Below, piece after piece: positions 58,406 to 64,000 of a DNA stretch of 64,000 nucleotides (position 1 is the first letter of the stretch; each line of letters begins with the position of its first letter). The notes below the pieces were generated by a model, which ran no database searches, was not told the origin of the DNA, and was given only the letters and a program-made list of their open reading frames with translations. The DNA is from CAWBAT01 sp963810905 (GTDB lineage Bacteria > Acidobacteriota > Terriglobia > Versatilivoradales > Versatilivoraceae): contig CAWEPG010000011.1 in NCBI GenBank assembly GCA_963810905.1, positions 186,001 to 250,000 of the forward strand, written 5' to 3'. The translations under genes were made by a program, and so were the position numbers.

Positions 58406-60724
58406 ATGAAGAAGCACTCTTTCCTCCTCTTCGCTATTCCTGTCTTTCTTGTGGGCGGCCTTCACACCAATTCTTCCTTTTCACTGCCTCCTCTGGAGCG
58501 AAGCCCCGACCCCTTTCAGAACGGAATTCTGTCGGCTGAGATCAAGATGCACAACGGTGCCCCAACTCTCTTCTTGGATGGAAGACCTGTGTTCTATGGT
58601 GCATGGTGGGTTTCTCCCCCCACAAACGAGGGCTGGGCGGCCTCCGATGTTTCGAAGATGAACGCGGTGGAGACAGGCATTCACATCTATGCTTTCGACG
58701 TTGGTTCGACGGAGTGGTGCGGTCCCGCTCGGGGCCGACTATCCCACTACGATTTTTCTACCGTACAGGCGCGATTTAATCGAATCCTTGAAGCAGATCC
58801 CAAAGCCCTATTTCACTTGCGAATCAACCTCGAGATGAGCGAGCCGCAGTCCCAATGGTGGCATGATCTCTACCCGGAAGAACGCGAGATCCTCTCCAAC
58901 GGTACTCCGCACAGGCAGTCCTTCGCTTCCGCCGTGTGGCGTGAACAAGTAAAGGATTTTCTACTAGCATACATCGCTCATCTTAAGAAAACCGGTGTTT
59001 TCAATCGTGTTGTCTCTTATCAGGTGGGAGCCGGTCACACAGGCGAATGGGTGAAAGGTAAGCTGTCGATGTTCTTCCTGACCGGTGACTACAGCAAGCC
59101 GATGAAGCGCCACTTCCAGGCATGGCTGCGAGAGCACTACAACAATGATGAAGGAGCGCTGAGGAAGGCATGGAACAAACCTGAGTACACTTTTGAGATG
59201 GCGGAAGTCCCCTCAGGCCTCGAGCAATTCGAAACAAAGCAGATGACGTTCCGCGACCCGAATCAGGAACAGAACGTCATCGACTACTACCATTGTCTCG
59301 CAGATCTCTGCGGAAGCCTCGTCGTCGACTTCTGTAGCACGGTGAAGGAAGCGACCGGAGGTAAAGCTCTAGCGGGCGCTTTCTTTGGCTATCTGATGGA
59401 GCTTGCATGGAATGCAGGTTTCTTTGCCGAGGGACCAGGAAGTCCGTACTCGACGTATCAACGGAGCGGACACCTCGGGCTGGGACAGGTTCTTGAATCG
59501 CCCTCTGTCGATTTCCTGGTGAGCCCTTACAGTTACGGCTTCCGCGGCATAGGGGGCGTAGGATGCAGCATGCTCCCCACAGAGTCGCTCCGCCTCCATA
59601 ACAAGATCTACCTCATGGAGGATGACACACGCACTCACACGGATAATGATCCTGCTTATGGACGAGCGCGCAATCTGGCGGAATCACGTACGATTCTCCG
59701 CCGCAACTTCGGATACGTTGCCACTCACGGACAAGGGCTCTGGTGGTTGGTGAACAAGGGCGCGGTGGATAGCCGTCTCGAGCCCGCATTCACCCCTATG
59801 CTCAAGGAGTTTCAGCAGTTGGGTAACTTCACGCTCAAAACGGACCGGTCACCAAGCGCTGAGATCGCCGTGCTTCTGGATGATGAAAGCTTCTTCTACG
59901 AGACGGTCAAGAATGAGCTGGACGTGCCGCTGATCTTCCACCAGAGGCTAATAGGGCTTCCACGTTTGGGCGCTCCCTATGACGTCTATCTTCTCAATGA
60001 TTTCATCAAGGGCCGGCTCCGTCCCTACAAACTCTACATTTTCCTAAATGCGTTCAGATTGGATGGGACCCGGAGAGAGGCTCTGAACAAAGAACTCCGC
60101 AAGGATGGACGGACCGCAGTGTGGATCTATGCCCCCGGGTACATCAAGGATACAACTTCCGTCGAATACATGAAGGATCTTACCGGTTTCACTTTTGTGG
60201 AGAACAGCCACCCGTGGCCGAGCTTCCTCCACATCACAAATTTCACTCATCCCATTACGGCTCTTCTTCCTCAAGATCTCTTCTGGAATACAGACAGTTA
60301 CCTCGGTCCGCTCTTCCATCTGGCAGACAGTGACGCTCAAGTGCTCGGCGACGTCGTTATCGCGCAGGGGACTTGCCAACCCGGATTTGCAGTCAAGGTG
60401 TTCCCAACCTGGACATCGATCTATGTGGCAATACCGAACATCCCTGCGCAAGTTTTGAGAGGAATCGCCCGTTTTGCCAAAGTCCACATCTACAACGACG
60501 AAGGCGATGTGCTAGATGCAAGTCGGAACCTGCTGAGCGTCCATACCATCTCAGGCGGAGAACGAAGCTTCAACTTGCCTTCGAAGGCCGAAGTTGTGTA
60601 TGACCTTTTCGAAAGGAAGGTCATCGGCAGAGATACGGATCGCTTCAGGGTGACGCTCTCGCCGGGTTCAACGGCGCTTTACTTCGCCGGCAAGGAGTCG
60701 CTCATTGTGCAACTTCAAAAATGA
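58406..60724 (+). CDS. Large exported glycosidase-like protein (GH-A type, unnamed family)
   Basis: About 772 residues with a signal peptide from ATG 58406 (AAGGAG eight bases ahead). The first half reads as a TIM-barrel enzyme: HLRINLEMSEPQSQWW, VSYQVGAGHTGEWVKG and IYLMEDDTRTHTDNDPAY. Glu in GHTGEW and Glu in LMEDD are the best acid/base and nucleophile candidates, about 190 residues apart as in clan GH-A. The second half resembles the GH42 trimerisation and C-terminal beta domains. Substrate unknown. Intact. Confidence 0.55.
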   Translation: MKKHSFLLFAIPVFLVGGLHTNSSFSLPPLERSPDPFQNGILSAEIKMHNGAPTLFLDGRPVFYGAWWVSPPTNEGWAASDVSKMNAVETGIHIYAFDVGSTEWCGPARGRLSHYDFSTVQARFNRILEADPKALFHLRINLEMSEPQSQWWHDLYPEEREILSNGTPHRQSFASAVWREQVKDFLLAYIAHLKKTGVFNRVVSYQVGAGHTGEWVKGKLSMFFLTGDYSKPMKRHFQAWLREHYNNDEGALRKAWNKPEYTFEMAEVPSGLEQFETKQMTFRDPNQEQNVIDYYHCLADLCGSLVVDFCSTVKEATGGKALAGAFFGYLMELAWNAGFFAEGPGSPYSTYQRSGHLGLGQVLESPSVDFLVSPYSYGFRGIGGVGCSMLPTESLRLHNKIYLMEDDTRTHTDNDPAYGRARNLAESRTILRRNFGYVATHGQGLWWLVNKGAVDSRLEPAFTPMLKEFQQLGNFTLKTDRSPSAEIAVLLDDESFFYETVKNELDVPLIFHQRLIGLPRLGAPYDVYLLNDFIKGRLRPYKLYIFLNAFRLDGTRREALNKELRKDGRTAVWIYAPGYIKDTTSVEYMKDLTGFTFVENSHPWPSFLHITNFTHPITALLPQDLFWNTDSYLGPLFHLADSDAQVLGDVVIAQGTCQPGFAVKVFPTWTSIYVAIPNIPAQVLRGIARFAKVHIYNDEGDVLDASRNLLSVHTISGGERSFNLPSKAEVVYDLFERKVIGRDTDRFRVTLSPGSTALYFAGKESLIVQLQK

Positions 60725-60796
60725 AGCCCGGGTCGCCCCCGCGCCAAACAAGAAGAAAACTCGTACGCGGACAACAGGTCGGCGCTTGCCAGCTTT

Positions 60797-60852
60797 TGGG
60801 CTCACGATCCTGGCCATCGGCAAAGGAGTCCACTATCCGAATAATACCGGAG
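60797..60852 (+). repeat. Duplicate fragment of the DUF3300 gene
   Basis: Nearly identical to 57251-57305 (GGGCTCACGATCCTGGCCAT, then GGAGTCCACTATCCGAATA). It starts after the glycosidase gene and stops at a nonsense codon. It looks like a leftover of an ancestral DUF3300 copy. Confidence 0.6.
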
Positions 60853-60886
60853 ACTGAGACGCTCGCAAGAATCAGCTTTTCTCATT

Positions 60887-60903
60887 GTCCGGTTACGCGA
60901 CTA
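60887..60903 (+). repeat. TCCGGTTACGCGACT repeat, site 3
   Basis: Copy of the repeat at 51951 and 53834, with the hairpin mate CTCAGTCTCCGG reading on the other strand close by (60854). Confidence 0.5.
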
Positions 60904-60959
60904 TACATCTTAGTGAAATAGTTTCGCCCGCCTCAACGGGGGTGCTAGTATCCCGCTCA

Positions 60960-61451
60960 ATGAAGTGGCTTACAGTATCCTTGTTAATCCAGATCATTCT
61001 AGCGACGTACTTTCAGGTAGTCCTTTGGTTTCCGCTCGGCTCTTGGAATGATCAGCCTGGAAAGCGATTGATTACGCTTCTTAGCGAAGGTCAAGCCTTC
61101 GCTGTTTTGAGTTTTGCGCTCGCAATGCTACTCCCAGTTCTGCTCTTTGCCCTGTCAGTTTGGAAGCGCCGGGTTTGGCTGATGTGGGTAGGGCTGATGG
61201 GTTATGGTGTTTGGGCCGCTCTTCAGATCCAAAGTTGGTGGATACCCTGGATATTCGGTGCAGATCAGCGTGCTCTGAGCAATCAGAAGTCTCTCCAAAG
61301 AACGTACAAGATATTTCCATCTTCCATTGGACACCCTGCACCCGACGCGATGCACTTCGTTTTAGACCTGCTTCTCTTCTCAGTTGTCGTGACGATCGCG
61401 CTCAGTATTTTTGAGACTAGACGCGGTTCTGAAGTAAAGAACAAATCTTGA
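60960..61451 (+). CDS. Four-helix membrane protein, unknown
   Basis: About 163 residues with four hydrophobic segments from WLTVSLLIQIILATYFQVVL to FVLDLLLFSVVVTIALSI; short basic C-terminus. No family recognised. ATG 60960 chosen over 60885 since the earlier stretch is repeat DNA. Intact. Confidence 0.5.
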   Translation: MKWLTVSLLIQIILATYFQVVLWFPLGSWNDQPGKRLITLLSEGQAFAVLSFALAMLLPVLLFALSVWKRRVWLMWVGLMGYGVWAALQIQSWWIPWIFGADQRALSNQKSLQRTYKIFPSSIGHPAPDAMHFVLDLLLFSVVVTIALSIFETRRGSEVKNKS

Positions 61452-61793
61452 TGTCCTGTCTTCAGAATCGCCTACCTGTATTTGGAGTACCCTTACCTGA
61501 CCGATCTGATTACGCCGCTTTTCGGCCTAGTGCCTGAGAAACGGTGTTATCGGGAACTGACATTTGCTCGGACGGCTCCCATTATTTGATCCAGCGGCCT
61601 GGGTTTTTCTATGCCGAATTCTTTTGGGGTCTATTTCTTTTTGGGTTTAATATTCAATTAGTTATCATTAATTGTTGATACCTCAATTTATGCCAATTCT
61701 GGACAATCCATGACGAGATAAAAGGCCTCATTTAGGAGCTCTAATCCTAATTAGCCGCTCGCGGCAACGGTCATCTCACACAGGAGGATTTGG
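61452..61793. other. Intergenic, no gene
   Basis: Includes the 61551 repeat remnant and AT-rich DNA near 61660-61700 that may hold a promoter for the next gene. No clear pair found. Confidence 0.4.
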
Positions 61794-62219
61794 ATGGGTA
61801 TCGCGGCCGAGCTCTTGCAACGGCACATTCAGACACTGGTCGACGATCACCATCAGTGGCAAAGGCTAATCGCCGACGATATTTTGTGGGAACTGGCTTA
61901 CGCACCCGCCATCGGCCATCCAGCAAAGCTTTCGGGTCGCGATGAGGTGCTTCATCACGTTAGATGGTTCCTGGGGGCGGTCGAGAACTTCCGCTTCATC
62001 GATCCGAAGATCTACGCGTTTGCAGACCCGCAAGCCGCCGTAGCACAAGTCAAGGCCGAAGCTTTGATTAAGCCCACCGGCCGCATCTACCGCCAAGAGT
62101 ACGTCGTGTTCCTGCGTGCCGCCGGCGATAAGATCGCATACCTTCGGGAATATTTTGACCCAACGCGGGCAGCCAAATCGATGAATGCAACGATTCTCGA
62201 TCTTGAACCGTGGTTCTAA
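61794..62219 (+). CDS. NTF2/SnoaL-like protein
   Basis: 141-residue cone-fold (NTF2-like, SnoaL) protein. Clear helix-strand pattern with DDILWELAYAPAIGHPAKLSG and FRFIDPKIYAFADPQAAVAQ, ending LREYFDPTRAAKSMN. AGGAGG seven bases upstream of ATG. Usually a small isomerase, hydrolase or ligand-binding protein; next to a Rieske reductase. Confidence 0.8.
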   Translation: MGIAAELLQRHIQTLVDDHHQWQRLIADDILWELAYAPAIGHPAKLSGRDEVLHHVRWFLGAVENFRFIDPKIYAFADPQAAVAQVKAEALIKPTGRIYRQEYVVFLRAAGDKIAYLREYFDPTRAAKSMNATILDLEPWF

Positions 62220-62435
62220 GTAGCGGCGGTTTGTCTGAGCGGGCGGTTGTTCGAAGCACTCGACGTCAATCTGACAGGTGGATAAATTGTTCGCCATCGA
62301 AATTGCTGTTCCGGAGAATGCGATTGTTGGTGATTGAACGGCTGCAGCGAATAGGAAGGCGATCGAAGGTTGAACTTGGCTGCAGACTGCATCACACTCT
62401 AGCGTAGATTTCGTAACTGATCTAAAGGGTGACAT

Positions 62436-63980
62436 ATGGCAGATATTGAAGATGCTCCAAAACCCGATTTCAGAAATGGATTCCCGATTCGCGATCTTCC
62501 GGATGGAAGAATGACCGTCGGGCAGGTTGATGGCGAAGACGTGATTTTAGTGCGACGTGGGGACGAGTTCTTTGCAGTGGGCTCGCACTGTACGCACTAC
62601 CATGGACCACTTTCAGATGGTCTGATTGTTGGCGAAACATTGCGATGCCCCTGGCATCACGCGTGTTTCAGTCTTCGTAGCGGAGAAGCCTTACGGGCAC
62701 CCGCGCTGGATCCAATCGACTGTTGGCGAGTCGATACGGTGGGTGACAAGGTGTTTGTTCGAGAGAAGATCGCTCAGCCCACTCCAAAACCCGCGCTCAG
62801 TTCCGTGAATTCGTCAAACTGGCCCAGCTCGGTCGTAATCATCGGAGGCGGTGCCGCCGGGTTGGCCGCGGCAGACATGCTCCGTCGAGAAGGCTACGCC
62901 GGGCCGCTTACCATGATCAGCGCAGATGATTCGCCTCCAAATGACCGGCCGAATCTTTCCAAAGATTTTTTGGCAGGCACCGCATCAGACGATTGGATCC
63001 CGCTGCGATCTCCTGAGTATTACGCCGACCGGCGAATAGAACTCGTGCTGAACTCGCAGGCGGCATCTCTCGATATACAACGGAAGCGCGTACAACTGGA
63101 GAATGGCAAGACGTACGACTATGGAGCCCTGCTGCTCGCCACAGGCGCAGATCCTGTCAAATTGCAGATCGAAGGAGCCAAGGATTCCCAGCTCCACTAT
63201 CTCCGAACGTTTGCAGACAGCCGGGCTATTGTCGCCAAATCCGCATCAGCGAAACGCGTCGTGGTCGTCGGAGCGAGTTTCATCGGGCTTGAGGTTGCCG
63301 CATCGCTTCGTGCACGCGGGATTGAAGTAGATGTCGTTGCGCCCGATAAGCAGCCACTTGAGCGGGTGTTGGGGACGGAACTAGGAAGTTTCATCCGAGG
63401 AGTTCATGAAGCTAACGGCGTTATCTTTCATTTAGGCGAGACAGTTAACCGTATGGATGGACGCGCTGTGACGTTGAGCAGTGGAACGATTGTGGATGCG
63501 GATTTCGTGGTTCTGGGTGTGGGTGTACGCCCCTCCCTGGCCTTGGCTGAGAGGGCTGGCCTGACAATGAATCGTGGTATCGTAGTTAACGAATACCTCG
63601 AAACCAGCGCGGTGGGCGTTTTCGCAGCGGGTGATGTCGCACGATGGCCCGATCCGCACACCGGGGACCTGATTCGCGTGGAACATTGGGTGGTTGCGGA
63701 GCGTCAGGGCCAGGTGGCGGCAAAAAACATTCTCGGTTGTCGTGAAAAATTTGATGCAGTGCCATTCTTTTGGAGCCAGCACTATGACGTCGTCATCAAC
63801 TACGTCGGGCACGCTGAGAGTTGGGATGCCGTTGAGATCGAGGGCAGCATCGAGGCGCGTGATTGCGCTGTGTTTTATAAGCGCGGTAACCGCACTCTCG
63901 CTGTCGCAACGGTCTCGCGGGATCTGCAGAGTTTGATATATGAGGCAGCAATGGAGTCCGGGCAGCTGGAGCGACGTTGA
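62436..63980 (+). CDS. Rieske/FAD-NAD(P)H reductase (AIFL-like)
   Basis: 514 residues. A Rieske 2Fe-2S domain opens the protein: Cys52-His54 in CTHYHGPL and Cys71-His74 in CPWHHACF. A pyridine-nucleotide disulfide reductase follows: FAD site VIIGGGAAGLAAADMLR, NAD site VVVVGASFIGLEVAASLRARG, and TSAVGVFAAGDVARWPDP. This is the AIFL/ferredoxin-reductase type. It may pass electrons from NADH to a dioxygenase or act alone. AAAGGGTG upstream of ATG. Intact. Confidence 0.88.
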   Translation: MADIEDAPKPDFRNGFPIRDLPDGRMTVGQVDGEDVILVRRGDEFFAVGSHCTHYHGPLSDGLIVGETLRCPWHHACFSLRSGEALRAPALDPIDCWRVDTVGDKVFVREKIAQPTPKPALSSVNSSNWPSSVVIIGGGAAGLAAADMLRREGYAGPLTMISADDSPPNDRPNLSKDFLAGTASDDWIPLRSPEYYADRRIELVLNSQAASLDIQRKRVQLENGKTYDYGALLLATGADPVKLQIEGAKDSQLHYLRTFADSRAIVAKSASAKRVVVVGASFIGLEVAASLRARGIEVDVVAPDKQPLERVLGTELGSFIRGVHEANGVIFHLGETVNRMDGRAVTLSSGTIVDADFVVLGVGVRPSLALAERAGLTMNRGIVVNEYLETSAVGVFAAGDVARWPDPHTGDLIRVEHWVVAERQGQVAAKNILGCREKFDAVPFFWSQHYDVVINYVGHAESWDAVEIEGSIEARDCAVFYKRGNRTLAVATVSRDLQSLIYEAAMESGQLERR

Positions 63981-64000
63981 ATCCGTGGATTAGAATCATG

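Overview
The window reads as soil or sediment bacterial chromosome, most likely from an acidobacterium or a relative; this is inferred from gene content, with no rRNA or marker tree available. Pointers are a Ser/Thr kinase fused to FlgO-like and TPR parts, GMC-free sugar/hydroxyacid catabolism built from Gfo/Idh, DUF6807, ThuA, URO-D-like and BKACE genes, a RodZ, a ferrochelatase, many L,D-transpeptidase, DUF and beta-propeller genes, and many small palindromic intergenic repeats. No rRNA, tRNA, CRISPR array, integrase or phage gene was found.

Layout. 1-2.4 kb: a Tat-exported Gfo/Idh oxidoreductase (cut by the window edge) and a DUF6807/PmoA-like protein. 2.7-6 kb: two L,D-transpeptidases, a zinc-ribbon gene bracketed by two copies of a 133-bp palindromic element, and a DUF2306 membrane protein. 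6.1-8.8 kb: a GC-rich stretch with a MoaD/ThiS plus YCF48-type propeller operon and an NHL-type propeller. 9-14.5 kb: a membrane protein with a HELAH motif, a cupin, an SDR, a VOC protein and a flavoprotein/NapH-like iron-sulfur fusion coupled to a tiny cysteine-rich ORF. 14.7-24 kb: small membrane proteins, DUF423, an alpha/beta hydrolase, a class IV aminotransferase, a repeat-helix protein, RodZ, a di-heme peroxidase, a 75-residue hydrophobic protein and hemH. 24-34.8 kb: a catabolic region (cyclase, RhaT, Ldh, HpcH/HpaI aldolase, BKACE, zinc ADH, SDR, MFS, ThuA), interrupted by a GxxExxY gene lying in nested inverted repeats. 35-43.8 kb: NmrA, an exported protein, an outer-membrane-like protein, a URO-D-like protein, an FGGY kinase and a SpoIIE-type phosphatase. 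44.7-46.9 kb: the kinase-FlgO-TPR protein. 47.1-51.9 kb: a GC-rich operon with a propeller lipoprotein, an MbnH-like di-heme enzyme, an MbnP-like protein and ChrA. 52-64 kb: a decayed DUF1254 gene, a group II intron, a broken DUF3300 gene, a large glycosidase, a small membrane protein, an NTF2-like protein and a Rieske/FAD reductase.

How the genes may work together. The 24-34 kb genes fit uptake (RhaT, MFS) and oxidation or cleavage (Ldh, SDR, ADH, aldolase, BKACE) of sugar acids or hydroxy acids. The 47-50.4 kb trio fits an exported copper/redox maturation module.

Two features cut across the window. First, about sixteen genes carry one or more one-base frame breaks, several in homopolymers, which looks more like uncorrected long-read error than wholesale decay, though DUF1254 and DUF3300 are hit several times each. 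Second, the intergenic DNA is crowded with dispersed palindromic repeat families, some of which bracket single genes.
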